NCBI GenBank assembly: GCA_965227445.1
Contig: OZ245751.1
Location: forward strand, 3,410,001-3,474,000
Reading direction: 5' to 3'
DNA: 64,000 bases
From: DT-110 sp030148525
GTDB taxonomy: Bacteria > Bacteroidota > Bacteroidia > Chitinophagales > Saprospiraceae
The notes under the pieces were generated by a model, which ran no database searches, was not told the DNA's origin, and worked only from the letters and a program-made list of their open reading frames with translations. A program made the position numbers and the translations under genes. Of the stretch, positions 1 through 8,272 are shown in pieces (position 1 is the first letter of the stretch; every line of letters begins with the position of its first letter).

Positions 1-47
1 CAAAATTATCGTGTCAATCGACTCCATGCGGTATCCCTTCGAGACCA

Positions 48-914
48 TTACCTATCACTTTGCACTTCTGCCCGAAATTCGGAAGGTGACTGACCTACCT
101 GGCCCGAAAAAAAACGGGTGAGGTTATTCGGACTGCTGTAATCGAGATCATAAGCGATTTCAGCAATGGTTTTGCCAGAGAACAGCAGGCGTGTTTTTAT
201 CTCCTGGATCTTGCGTTGGGTCAACACCTCTTTTGCCGTAAGGCCGGTCATTTGCTTGATCTGACGGTTAAGTACATTCCGGTGTATACCGAGCTCACGG
301 GCATAATCCGCTACACCCAGTTGCTGGTCTATATGCTCCTCTAGCAACTGTTTAAATTGTACCAGAATATCCTTTCTGGAGGTTTCCGCAGGCAAGTTAT
401 GGTAGGATAAAAACGCCCGGTTCAAACGGGTTAGGACAAAGAGTAACAAACCGTGGATGATGATGGGGCTATCGGAGCGGTAATCCGCAATTTCTTCGGT
501 AATCTCATGGAGGGCCATGGTTATCACCATGAACTCGGCCTCCGAAAGCACCAGATGAGGAGATTGTGTGACATTAAAAAAATAGTGCAGGCGGTGCACA
601 AAGAACCGGTCGGCAAAAAAGGTCTCCAGAAAAGAGCTGCGAAATACCAGGTGGAATCCACGTATCGTTTCCTCCGGAATACCATATCGCTTTAATTGGT
701 AAGGAGAGGCGAATAGGATTGTTCTTGGAACAACCGGCACTTTAAACTGATTAACCCAATAGTGACCGGAACCCGATTCCAGAAACATGATCTCAAAAAA
801 ATCAATAGTATGGATTTTGGGGGATAAATGAAGGTTTGGATTCTCCTGATATCGGTGCAGGTCCATATCAAGCGGGAAGCCGTATTTGCGACCGTCGAAT
901 TGGAGAATACGCAT
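48..914 (-). CDS. AraC-family transcriptional regulator
   Basis: This is a one-component DNA-binding regulator of 288 aa, a normal AraC length. Roughly residues 40-80 form a cupin-like sensor segment (GSGHYWVNQFKVPVVP, then FASPYQLKRYG). About residues 185-285 form the double helix-turn-helix (LGVADYARELGIHRNVLNRQ, then GKTIAEIAYDLDYSSPNNLT and the FF..GQSPSEFR ending). There is no signal peptide, so it acts in the cytoplasm. Its ATG overlaps the stop of the ankyrin gene by one base (TAATG), so translation is probably coupled and the two form one unit. The ligand and target genes cannot be read from the sequence. The fold assignment is secure. Confidence 0.88.
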   Translation of the reverse strand: MRILQFDGRKYGFPLDMDLHRYQENPNLHLSPKIHTIDFFEIMFLESGSGHYWVNQFKVPVVPRTILFASPYQLKRYGIPEETIRGFHLVFRSSFLETFFADRFFVHRLHYFFNVTQSPHLVLSEAEFMVITMALHEITEEIADYRSDSPIIIHGLLLFVLTRLNRAFLSYHNLPAETSRKDILVQFKQLLEEHIDQQLGVADYARELGIHRNVLNRQIKQMTGLTAKEVLTQRKIQEIKTRLLFSGKTIAEIAYDLDYSSPNNLTRFFSGQVGQSPSEFRAEVQSDR

Positions 915-1570
915 TATCCTGAGGCGTGTTGCCGTAGTAATGCTTCCGTCTCGGTGAATCCACCTTCTCGGGCCATATCCAAAGGTGTTTGTCCGTTATC
1001 CATGCGGCTAGTAGGATTTGCGCCGTGTTTAAGGAGTACACCGACGAGTTCTGTTTGCCCGTTGTGGGCAGCAGAATGCAGAGGAGTCACACCCCGCATT
1101 TGTTGGGCATCAGGATTCGCTCCGTTTTTCAGTAACAAGCGGGCAATATACAGGTTGGAGACGGCACAGGCTGAATGCAGCGGCGTTACCTGTGCCGGAT
1201 TATTGGCTGGAATATTAGGATCCGCTCCTTTTGCCAGCAATGTTTCAACCAAATCCCGGTGCTGAAAAAAAGCAGCTAACCCAAGTATGGTAAAACCGTC
1301 GCCCGAATGCGCCTTGATCAACTCGGGTTTTTCGTTGATAAGGCGAAGGACTATCGACTCCTCCCCTACGGCAGCCGCCTCGAAGGCATTCCATTCGCTT
1401 TTTGCGTTTTTCAGCAATTCGATGGCTTCCTGGTTTCGGCAATAAGCCGCGAATTGAAGAAGGGTGATCCCCTTCTCCGTGGTCCGGTCCGCAAGCGAGG
1501 CATCCGCTTTTAGCTGATTGCGGAGTAGGTTGGTACGTCCGTTTTTGATATGATCCAGCAATTCGTCCAT
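914..1570 (-). CDS. Ankyrin-repeat protein
   Basis: A 218-aa protein made almost wholly of ankyrin repeats. The clearest are GFTILGLAAFFQHRDLVETL, VTPLHSACAVSNLYIARLLL and GVTPLHSAAHNGQTELVGVL, followed by GQTPLDMAREGG near the C-terminus; two more degenerate repeats lie in the first 90 residues. Ankyrin repeats bind other proteins and have no catalysis of their own. No signal peptide or membrane segment is visible, so it is probably cytoplasmic. It lies directly upstream of, and is translationally coupled to, the AraC regulator, which suggests the two act together, for example with the ankyrin protein modulating the regulator. That link is inference. Confidence 0.85.
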   Translation of the reverse strand: MDELLDHIKNGRTNLLRNQLKADASLADRTTEKGITLLQFAAYCRNQEAIELLKNAKSEWNAFEAAAVGEESIVLRLINEKPELIKAHSGDGFTILGLAAFFQHRDLVETLLAKGADPNIPANNPAQVTPLHSACAVSNLYIARLLLKNGANPDAQQMRGVTPLHSAAHNGQTELVGVLLKHGANPTSRMDNGQTPLDMAREGGFTETEALLRQHASG

Positions 1571-1630
1571 AACAGATCATTTAGTTCCAATAAAGTACGA
1601 AAAGAGGATGATTTTGTCAGGTGGGTTGCG

Positions 1631-1661
1631 AAAAAAGGAGATGCCATCTAGGATGGCATCC
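1631..1661 (-). terminator. Terminator with duplicated 5' arm
   Basis: On the minus strand GATGCCATC, loop CTA, GATGGCATC is followed by TCC and six T, a rho-independent terminator for the 1682-2545 gene. A second GATGCCATC copy (plus-strand positions 1664-1672) lies just upstream and could pair with the same 3' arm. The same design recurs at 5478-5520. Confidence 0.75.
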
Positions 1662-1681
1662 CCGATGGCATCCCGTTTTTC

Positions 1682-2545
1682 CTACAGAACCCCATACTCC
1701 CGCTTAACCCGTTCCCGCGTAGCCTCATCCGCTATTCTGAACCCAAATCCCGACTGACTGCCAAACACTTGGTATCCGAATTTTAACCCGTGGTAACGAT
1801 CGAGCAGCATTTTGAATGGTGTTGCCGATATTTCGTCCTGCAGGTAAGCCTGGTGTACTATGGGCAGATATTTTTCCATGTAGGTCAGGGGTGCATGCTG
1901 GATGACCAACCACATCGTCGACTGGTAGCGTTTCCCGGCCAGCGTTTTTCTGAGGTAGGTACCATATTCCTGAAACAGGGAATCGATCCGCTGCTGATTT
2001 TTCCCGTCTGCTAATCGCCTTTGATCTGGACCAGACAAGCCCTGCTCTTTTCGAACTGCCTGGTCAGCCTGCCTGATCTTTGCGAGTGCTACAATAAGTT
2101 CGATATCCAATTGGTACTTTTTAGCGTAAGCTACCGGACTTAACTCGTCCTCTGCCTTTGTCAAATCACTGGTACACGTTTCCAGGGCATCCAGCCAGGC
2201 ATCCCTGACCGGAAGGTACTTTTCGTTATCCATCACCTTTTGCCGAAAGGCCTTCAAATAGGTACAATGATCCTTCGCTGAACACAGTTTCCGAAAGGCC
2301 AGCAGCATATCTTCCCGCGGCCTTTGCAGGGATCCGAACACCGACAAAACGTTCATGTAATCAGCCACGTTGAATGCACGCGGGTCGCCTTTCGTGGCAC
2401 TCCGGGTTTCGTCCAGTACCATTTCGGCAAACTCCAGGGCCTTTTCCGGAACTCCTGAAGAACGCTCCGGGGTATAGGCCAGGACCTCTTCTTCGAAATG
2501 ATCAAAGGTAAACTGACAGGTCCCCGGGGTAATAACCGTGACCAA
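1682..2545 (-). CDS. DUF6624-like protein, N-terminus out of frame
   Basis: The C-terminal half has the look of the DUF6624 family: a D-Q-R motif, then MWLVIQHA, YLPIVHQAYLQ, MLLDRYHGLKFGYQVFGSQ. The family's function is unknown. The open frame starts only at a TTG codon (2545) inside a hydrophobic stretch. An ATG at 2574 in another frame encodes MRIFLF; one extra T in the minus-strand T5 run (plus 2557-2561) would join it to SIAVLVTVITPGTCQ and make a standard secretion signal. So the gene is probably an exported protein whose start has been shifted by one base, or the base is a sequencing error. Domain call moderate, frameshift reading good. Confidence 0.65.
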   Translation of the reverse strand: MVTVITPGTCQFTFDHFEEEVLAYTPERSSGVPEKALEFAEMVLDETRSATKGDPRAFNVADYMNVLSVFGSLQRPREDMLLAFRKLCSAKDHCTYLKAFRQKVMDNEKYLPVRDAWLDALETCTSDLTKAEDELSPVAYAKKYQLDIELIVALAKIRQADQAVRKEQGLSGPDQRRLADGKNQQRIDSLFQEYGTYLRKTLAGKRYQSTMWLVIQHAPLTYMEKYLPIVHQAYLQDEISATPFKMLLDRYHGLKFGYQVFGSQSGFGFRIADEATRERVKREYGVL

Positions 2546-2675
2546 GACCGCTATTGAAAAAGAAAGATTCTCATACTGAATGACTTTGATATTGCTTTCG
2601 CAAAAAATAGGACCTGCCCGAAAAGAAACCGGTTAATCTTTCTTAAAAAAAGCCAACATAAGGTTAGGGGCCAAC

Positions 2676-2716
2676 AAAAAAGCCCTGACGGAACTTTCGT
2701 CCCGCAGAGCTTTTTT
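2676..2716. terminator. Bidirectional hairpin terminator
   Basis: AAAAAAGC at 2676-2683 pairs with GCTTTTTT at 2709-2716, with an imperfect GC stem between. It lies about 20 bases beyond the TAG that ends the peroxiredoxin remnant and before the DUF6624 gene, so it fits the end of the minus-strand unit. Confidence 0.6.
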
Positions 2717-2736
2717 CGTTTGGATAGCCTGGTATG

Positions 2737-3116
2737 CTACAATTGGAGAGCATTCAGTATTACTGAGGCCTCCACCCGGTTCCGATAATCTCCACCTTCT
2801 GATTCGGCAAAGGATACGATACCATCTTGTTCGATAATGAAGATTGCCGGCACGGGATCTCCCGGGAATCGTCTCCGTAGAAGGAATCAAAATCGATACT
2901 AACGGTATGCTCCTTCCCATCCTGATCCAGGTAGAAAACCCGGATCATTCCTTTTAGTAGGTAGGTGCGGTACTGGCTTACAAACCCCGGCTGGATAATA
3001 TATTGCCGCTTTCTGACCCGGGAGGTCTTTACGATAGCAGTCAGGCGATCTGCTTCCGTTTCCGTGAGGGATACGTACCGGCGAATATTGGCGAGTAATG
3101 GTTCATAGTTAGACAT
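2737..3116 (-). pseudogene. Chimera: Crp/Fnr N-terminal half joined to a peroxiredoxin tail
   Basis: The first about 76 residues are the cyclic-nucleotide-binding half of a Bacteroidota Crp/Fnr regulator (SLTETEADRLTAIV, GFVSQYRTYLLKGMIRVFYL, DQDGKEHTV). At about 2895-2903 the frame runs straight into SIDFDSFYGDDSREIP, which matches the region of AhpC/TSA-like peroxiredoxins before their last strand (family pattern FGIDL.KFNGDDSW.LP). Around 2850-2854 one base is missing. In the next frame the peroxiredoxin continues as PVPAIFIIEQDGIVSFAES, then GGDYRNRVEASVILNALQL, and stops at 2737-2739. The regulator lacks its helix-turn-helix and the peroxiredoxin lacks its catalytic cysteines, so neither can be functional. 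A deletion fused the two genes, followed by a frameshift. Confidence 0.8.
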
Positions 3117-3201
3117 ACATTTGGTTTAGCTCAAAGGGAGGTGCCTTTCGGCAAAAAAGGAAGATACCGAATATCCTGAAGAGGGATTATGGTCAGCGTA
3201 T

Positions 3202-4064
3202 TTACACATAAGCAACGGGCTGGCCGGTTATTCGCCCTTGGTGATCAGCATAATAGTTACTGAGAACACTACGCTTTTTTTGCTGCCATTCTCCCGGAGT
3301 ACATCCGGCCAAGCCCAAAAAATCGTGGCCCCAATGCGCCTGATCGTAGTAACCCAGTTCCAGTGCCATTCCTGCTAATGACAATTTTCTGTTTTGCTTC
3401 AACAGTTGAAGACCCGATTGAAAACGAACCAGTTGGCAATAAACCTTAGGTGAGATCCCGACTGCCTGCCTAAAACGTCTACGTAACGTGCGTTCGGAGA
3501 CCCACAATTCTTTCGATAATTGACGAATACTGATCTTTCCTTGCGACCGACAAATGAGCGGCACCAAAACCCCGGCGACCTGGTCATCGGGGGAGCAGGA
3601 CAAAAGATACCCGGATAATTCCCGCTCTACAGCTCGTACTCGCTCTGACCAACTTGTGGGCTTGGCCAGGGCGCTTTGTAAGCGGTCACTAAACCCCGAA
3701 ATAAGATCTCCTACTGCAAGATTGGAATTTACTACCTCTCCGGCTGAAATCGGTAAAAATGCTTGCAGCCCCACTGGTGTGAACCCTACGATCAGCATTT
3801 CAACGGCACCCTCCACCAGGTAGGAGCGGGGCCTGGTGTAAAAGCTACTGACACCAACTATTGGATTAGGCTCATACGAATCGGCCGAAACTTGCTGATT
3901 GGTGGGAGCACCAAAAAAATACCCAGGCGTCCGTATGTATTCGGTAAAACGACGATGCCATTCGGATATAATCTCCTGGCCTCTTGTCTTTCAAGCCGGT
4001 ACCCAAAAAAGTACTGCACGTATGGACGAAGCGAAGAGGAAGGCTGGAAAACGCGCGTATACAT
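3202..4064 (-). pseudogene. AraC-family regulator split by a frameshift
   Basis: The N-terminal piece starts at 4064 (MYTRVFQPSSSLRPYVQYFF) and has the DUF6597-like sensor seen in many AraC proteins. The C-terminal piece (open to 3202) carries PRSYLVEGAVEMLIVGFTP, LQAFLPIS and the double helix-turn-helix (ISIRQLSKELWVSERTLRRR, ALELGYYDQAHWGHDF). The two read into each other through the A7 run at 3911-3917: one base more gives LGYFFGAPTNQQVSADSYE, continuing cleanly into the second piece. The full protein would be about 287 aa. This is either a true homopolymer inactivation or a sequencing error. It is divergent from the metallo-hydrolase at 4088, with only 23 bp between starts, so it may regulate that gene. 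Confidence 0.75.
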
Positions 4065-4087
4065 CCCGATTGTCCGTTTTTTACAAT

Positions 4088-4870
4088 ATGGTTACTTTCA
4101 AGATAGGCAAATTGCCGGAAAAAAACTGGAGCATGAAACAAATTGCCGATCACCTTCACCAGCTTTCCCTCAAGGGGGCGAATGGCTTCTTGATTGATCA
4201 CGGTTCACTGACGCTTGTCGATACGGGATATGGTGGGAACAGCGACCGTATCCTAGCGTATATAAAATCAATTGGTAAAAAGCCGCAAGACCTACAACAT
4301 ATTTTATTGACTCATCTGCATTCCGACCACACGGGTAGTTTAGCTGAATTACAGGAAAAAACGGATGCAGAGGCCATCATGTCTGCTCCCGACGCTGAAT
4401 GTGTTTTGAAGGGTCAGGCATTTCGCGCTGCCGTGGAAATCACCCCCGGTCTACTACATAAATTAATCTATCGATTATTTGTGAAGGGTGCGCCGCGAAC
4501 CGTAAATCCCCCACGTATAGATCGTATACTAACTTCCCAGGATGAAAAACTACCGATCGGCAAAGGATTCACCGTTATCCCGGTACCGGGTCACGCAGCC
4601 GGACAAATAGCCTTACTGTACCACGATGATGGAGGTACGCTCTTTGCAGCAGACACCTGTGGTAACATGGCCGGATTGGCACTTGCCCCATTCTATGAGG
4701 ATTACCACCAGGGATTAACAGACCTTCACACCATTGCCAATTATCGTTTCGAGCGCATTGTGGTGGGACATGGTAATCCAATCCTTAAGGCAGCTGATGA
4801 GCGCTTTGAAAAGAGATTCAACAAGTATTTTGAAAAATCCAAAAGAAGAAATGCCAATGCGTACACGTAA
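4088..4870 (+). CDS. MBL-fold metallo-hydrolase
   Basis: A 260-aa metallo-beta-lactamase-fold hydrolase. The metal site THLHSDH (H76, H78, D80, H81) follows VDTGYGG; further ligands are in IPVPGHAAGQIALL, FAADTCG and the C-terminal VVGHGNP. The family includes lactonases, glyoxalase II and other hydrolases, and the substrate cannot be told here. I chose the ATG at 4088 because the open frame upstream lies over the divergent AraC gene and has no family character. No signal peptide is seen, so it is cytoplasmic. The head-to-head AraC gene is the likely regulator. Confidence 0.87.
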   Translation: MVTFKIGKLPEKNWSMKQIADHLHQLSLKGANGFLIDHGSLTLVDTGYGGNSDRILAYIKSIGKKPQDLQHILLTHLHSDHTGSLAELQEKTDAEAIMSAPDAECVLKGQAFRAAVEITPGLLHKLIYRLFVKGAPRTVNPPRIDRILTSQDEKLPIGKGFTVIPVPGHAAGQIALLYHDDGGTLFAADTCGNMAGLALAPFYEDYHQGLTDLHTIANYRFERIVVGHGNPILKAADERFEKRFNKYFEKSKRRNANAYT

Positions 4871-4878
4871 TTTTCGCT

Positions 4879-5352
4879 TTACTCTTCGGACGGTGGCGTA
4901 TTGAATAATAATTCCCGTATTTCCCAGAAGCCTTCCGGCGTCTTTTCCCAAACCGTCATCGACCGTGCGCGAAACGTCCATTCGGTACTGTCATTCCGGA
5001 CCCATTGCACGGTGAAAGCACCGCGTTCCATGGCCAGGTTCCCAGCCGTATAAACCGACTCGGTTTCGTGGTTGTAGGTACTTGACTGATGGTCTGCAAA
5101 CAAACCCTGGTAAAAAGCCTCGATCTGTTCCCTACCGACCAGTTTATTCATGCCGGGCGGCACATTCATACCATCTTCTGCGTAAAATACGGCCAGGGCG
5201 GCAGCGTCCTCCGCTTCCCAGTACTCGGAAAAATCAGTCCATCTGTCTTGAATTGCTGATGCAGCTCCCTCCGTATCACCGGAAGAACAGGATGTCATAC
5301 TAATGGCCAGGCAGATTATCGGAACAAAAGTCTTAATCAAATCACCCATCAT
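4879..5352 (-). CDS. DUF4440/SnoaL-like lipoprotein
   Basis: A 157-aa protein with an N-terminal signal (IKTFVPIICLAISMTSC) ending in a lipobox-like SMTSC, so probably a lipoprotein. The mature part follows the NTF2-like DUF4440 pattern: AIQDRWTDFSEYWEAEDAAA, FYAEDGMNVPPG, VGREQIEAFYQGLF and the closing strands MTVWEKTPEGFWEI. Such cone-shaped folds bind small hydrophobic ligands or act as ketosteroid-isomerase-like enzymes; the role here is unknown. It is convergent with the metallo-hydrolase, with only 8 bases between stops. Confidence 0.8.
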   Translation of the reverse strand: MMGDLIKTFVPIICLAISMTSCSSGDTEGAASAIQDRWTDFSEYWEAEDAAALAVFYAEDGMNVPPGMNKLVGREQIEAFYQGLFADHQSSTYNHETESVYTAGNLAMERGAFTVQWVRNDSTEWTFRARSMTVWEKTPEGFWEIRELLFNTPPSEE

Positions 5353-5477
5353 TTCACGGCATTATTTCCTTTGAAAATAGGAAATAATGGTGACTTAGTG
5401 ATCGCATAGCCCACCTTGCCACACCAAAAAAGTTCCATAATCGGTAAAAAGGCATTGTATTAGGTCAGCCGAATGAC

Positions 5478-5520
5478 AAAAAAAGGAGATGCCATCTAGG
5501 ATGGCATCGGTGATGGCATC
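5478..5520 (-). terminator. Terminator with duplicated 5' arm, twin of 1631
   Basis: On the minus strand two GATGCCATC copies are followed by CTA, GATGGCATC, TCC and seven T. The stem uses 5491-5508. It directly follows the TAG of the 5521 gene, and a further related half-copy forms the last codons of that gene. Sequence and arrangement match 1631-1674 nearly exactly. Confidence 0.75.
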
Positions 5521-6723
5521 CTAGATGGCAGCCACATAACCCGCCAAATACCCAAAATGCCCACCCAATTCCCCGTCTTTCGCAACGGTTGCGCGATCCA
5601 GCAAATCACTTTGTTCCCGCAATAATTCGGGCATTACGTGGGTAATAAATTGCTCACCAAAGGCCTCCGAAGCATCACGGGGAAGTTCGTTGGGCAGGTT
5701 ATCGATAGTCATCATATCGATACAGCCAGGGCTGTGGGCAGGTACCTCTTTTCGCGTCCGGGGATCATATCCGAAGATGGGATCGGCAATAGTACTGGCA
5801 CGTAAGGTCGATGGGATAGAGGAAACCGGAGCGATATCACAGGTAATATCGGCAATAACCCGGATGGAAAAACCATCCTTGGCCATGTCTTCGGAAGAAA
5901 AGAATTGCGGGGCGCGGTTATCCCAATAAATACCATTGATCATCAGGTCCGCTACTTTCGTGTAGGGACCAAAACTGCTGGTAAATGACTCAGGGTGCTG
6001 GTAGAAATCGCTGGGTTTAAATGATTTCCCGTCTTTTCGTACTACGTAATCAGCTACGCGTAATTGGGTAAATACAGCTTCCTCAAAGGAGTCTTTTAAA
6101 AAGGCTGATGGCTCCACTTGCCGGATACCCATATCGCGTAACACCTTGGCCGCACCGGCCCCCACCCTTCCGGTACCAGTAAGTACGATTTTGATCGGTG
6201 GCCACTCCTGAGAAGCATAAGCAGCACAAGCTGCCTCGTAATCGCGAAAGTGCTTCATCTGGGGGAGCGTAAAATCCCCCGTACGAGTACCGTAGGTAAA
6301 TAGTCCGTTATGAGCACCCACCATACCGGCCCATTTGCCAAAGGCGATAACTCGCTTGCCTTGCTCATTGGTCAGTACCTCGTAGTCGATCAGACGTATT
6401 TTCTTGTCCAGGATGGCACGTAATAAAGAGCGATTGTATTCCTGTTCCTTAATGGTATGCGAAAAGAAAAAGTAAGTCTTCTGCGGGATCAACTGGTCGA
6501 TGGGGACCTCCTTGACCCCCATTAGTATAGTTCGATCCGACAAATCCTCCTGCATGGGCACACCCAATGCTTCGTATTCGGCATCCGAATAGCAACGCCC
6601 CGGAGAGGGCTGAACAACCAAATCTACTCCGTAGGTAGTAATCAGTTTCTTACACTGCAGGGGCGTGAGCGGAACGCGGGAATCAGGAGGCCTTTTACCC
6701 TCCCGAATGACACCTATTTTCAT
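5521..6723 (-). CDS. Saccharopine/alanine dehydrogenase-family enzyme, LKR-like
   Basis: A 400-aa two-domain dehydrogenase. It opens with MKIGVIREGKRPPDSRVPLT, has KTYFFFSHTIKEQEYN and FGKWAGMVGAHNGLF in the substrate domain, and a Rossmann loop GTGRVGAGAAKVLRDMG near residues 184-200. The FFSHTIK and YE...G.RV.AFG.WAG motifs recall the lysine-ketoglutarate reductase half of eukaryotic AASS and yeast Lys1 more than alanine dehydrogenase. The likely reaction is NAD(P)-linked interconversion of lysine plus 2-oxoglutarate with saccharopine, but an alanine or other amino-acid substrate is not excluded. It is cytoplasmic. It lies downstream of gltBD on the same strand, 57 bases away, consistent with glutamate/2-oxoglutarate metabolism. 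Confidence 0.78.
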   Translation of the reverse strand: MKIGVIREGKRPPDSRVPLTPLQCKKLITTYGVDLVVQPSPGRCYSDAEYEALGVPMQEDLSDRTILMGVKEVPIDQLIPQKTYFFFSHTIKEQEYNRSLLRAILDKKIRLIDYEVLTNEQGKRVIAFGKWAGMVGAHNGLFTYGTRTGDFTLPQMKHFRDYEAACAAYASQEWPPIKIVLTGTGRVGAGAAKVLRDMGIRQVEPSAFLKDSFEEAVFTQLRVADYVVRKDGKSFKPSDFYQHPESFTSSFGPYTKVADLMINGIYWDNRAPQFFSSEDMAKDGFSIRVIADITCDIAPVSSIPSTLRASTIADPIFGYDPRTRKEVPAHSPGCIDMMTIDNLPNELPRDASEAFGEQFITHVMPELLREQSDLLDRATVAKDGELGGHFGYLAGYVAAI

Positions 6724-6780
6724 ACTTTGGCATTTCCAGGATCAAAGAAAGGGCCAAATATAGGTTATTACGCGACTTTC

Positions 6781-8247
6781 CTAATGCACCATCAGGAAAG
6801 AATCATCTTTAGCCGGCAAGCTGGAACTTCCCATCAAATAGGTATCCACCTCGCGGGCCGCTTCCCGCCCTTCGGAGATAGCCCATACCACGAGCGATTG
6901 TCCCCGACGCATATCACCGGCAGCAAATACCCCCTCCACATTAGTTTGATAACCCTCTGTTTTTACATTGGATCGCTCGTCTTTATCCAATTGGAGTTGC
7001 TCCAACATGCCTTCCTGCTGGGGATGCACAAAACCCACAGCCAGCAATACCAATTCACAAGGAATTTCCGATTCGGTTCCCGGCACCTCTTTGAGTTGAT
7101 GACGGCCGGTATTGGGATCTTCCTTCCACTCCACCTGCACGGTCTGGGCGGCGCGAACGCGCCCGTTATCATCACCTATAAAAGATTTGGTCAGGATCGC
7201 CCAATTGCGCTCCACCCCTTCCTCATGACTGGAGCTGGTCCGCAAGACCATCGGCCAGTTTGGCCAACTCAGCGGATCGCGCTCAGAAGGTGGCTTTGCC
7301 AGTAGTTCGATCTGCCGAACGGATGTAGCTCCCTGCCGATTCGATGTACCTACACAGTCAGAACCGGTATCTCCACCACCAATAACCAAGACATTTTTGT
7401 TGTTGGCCAGGATCATTTCTTCTTCCGGGTGTTGCTCGCCGGCTACCCGCCGGTTGCTTTGCTCCAGGAAATCCATGGCAAAATGCACACCCTCTAACTC
7501 GCGCCCGGGAATTGGTAGATCGCGGGGGATGGTCGAGCCACCGCACAATATAACGGCATCGAATTCAGCCTGTAACTCTGTCGGCAGTATATCGACCCCA
7601 ACATTGGTATTAGTCTTGAACCGGATTCCTTCGGCTTCCAAAATGGCCAGGCGGCGTTCCAGCACCCATTTCTCCAGTTTGAAGTCGGGGATTCCATAAC
7701 GCAGCAGTCCTCCGATGCGGTCATTACGCTCGAAAACGGTCACCAGATGACCAGCGCGATTTAACTGGTCAGCTGCCGCCAATCCGGCCGGGCCGGAGCC
7801 CACTACTGCCACTTTTTTTCCCGTGCGGGTAGTAGGAGGCTGAGGCCGGATCAGGTTTTTCTCATAGGCTTTTTCGGCAATACTCTTTTCGATGTGTTCG
7901 ATCGCCACCGGCGGCTGGTTAATACCCAATACACAGGCCGTTTCACAGGGAGCCGGACAGATTCGCCCGGTAAACTCCGGGAAATTATTGGTCGACTGCA
8001 AGATGTCAAAGGCCTCTTCCCAATCCTCCCGGTATACAGCATCATTAAATTCCGGGATAATATTACCCAAGGGACAGCCCGTATGGCAAAAGGGTATACC
8101 ACAATCCATACACCGGGCTGCCTGCTCATTGGTCTTTTGGTCAGGAAATTCTTCGTAAATCTCCTTGTAATCATTAATTCGTTCTTTCGGATCACGAGAA
8201 GCAGGTAGTTCCCGTGTATATTTCATGAATCCTCTTGGATCAGCCAT
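6781..8247 (-). CDS. gltD: Glutamate synthase small subunit
   Basis: GltD (488 aa, usual length about 480-490) takes electrons from NAD(P)H through FAD to the Fe-S centres of GltB. The N-terminal Fe-S segment shows CMDCGIPFCHTGCPLGN and RICPAPCETACVLGI. An FAD-binding VVGSGPAGLAAADQLNRAG and an NAD(P)-binding VIGGGDTGSDCVG follow, and AAGDMRRGQSLVVWAISEGR is the conserved C-terminal FAD contact. It starts 25 bases after the gltB stop and is co-transcribed with it. Confidence 0.96.
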   Translation of the reverse strand: MADPRGFMKYTRELPASRDPKERINDYKEIYEEFPDQKTNEQAARCMDCGIPFCHTGCPLGNIIPEFNDAVYREDWEEAFDILQSTNNFPEFTGRICPAPCETACVLGINQPPVAIEHIEKSIAEKAYEKNLIRPQPPTTRTGKKVAVVGSGPAGLAAADQLNRAGHLVTVFERNDRIGGLLRYGIPDFKLEKWVLERRLAILEAEGIRFKTNTNVGVDILPTELQAEFDAVILCGGSTIPRDLPIPGRELEGVHFAMDFLEQSNRRVAGEQHPEEEMILANNKNVLVIGGGDTGSDCVGTSNRQGATSVRQIELLAKPPSERDPLSWPNWPMVLRTSSSHEEGVERNWAILTKSFIGDDNGRVRAAQTVQVEWKEDPNTGRHQLKEVPGTESEIPCELVLLAVGFVHPQQEGMLEQLQLDKDERSNVKTEGYQTNVEGVFAAGDMRRGQSLVVWAISEGREAAREVDTYLMGSSSLPAKDDSFLMVH

Positions 8248-8272
8248 GTTTCTGTTTTTGACAATTGGATAA

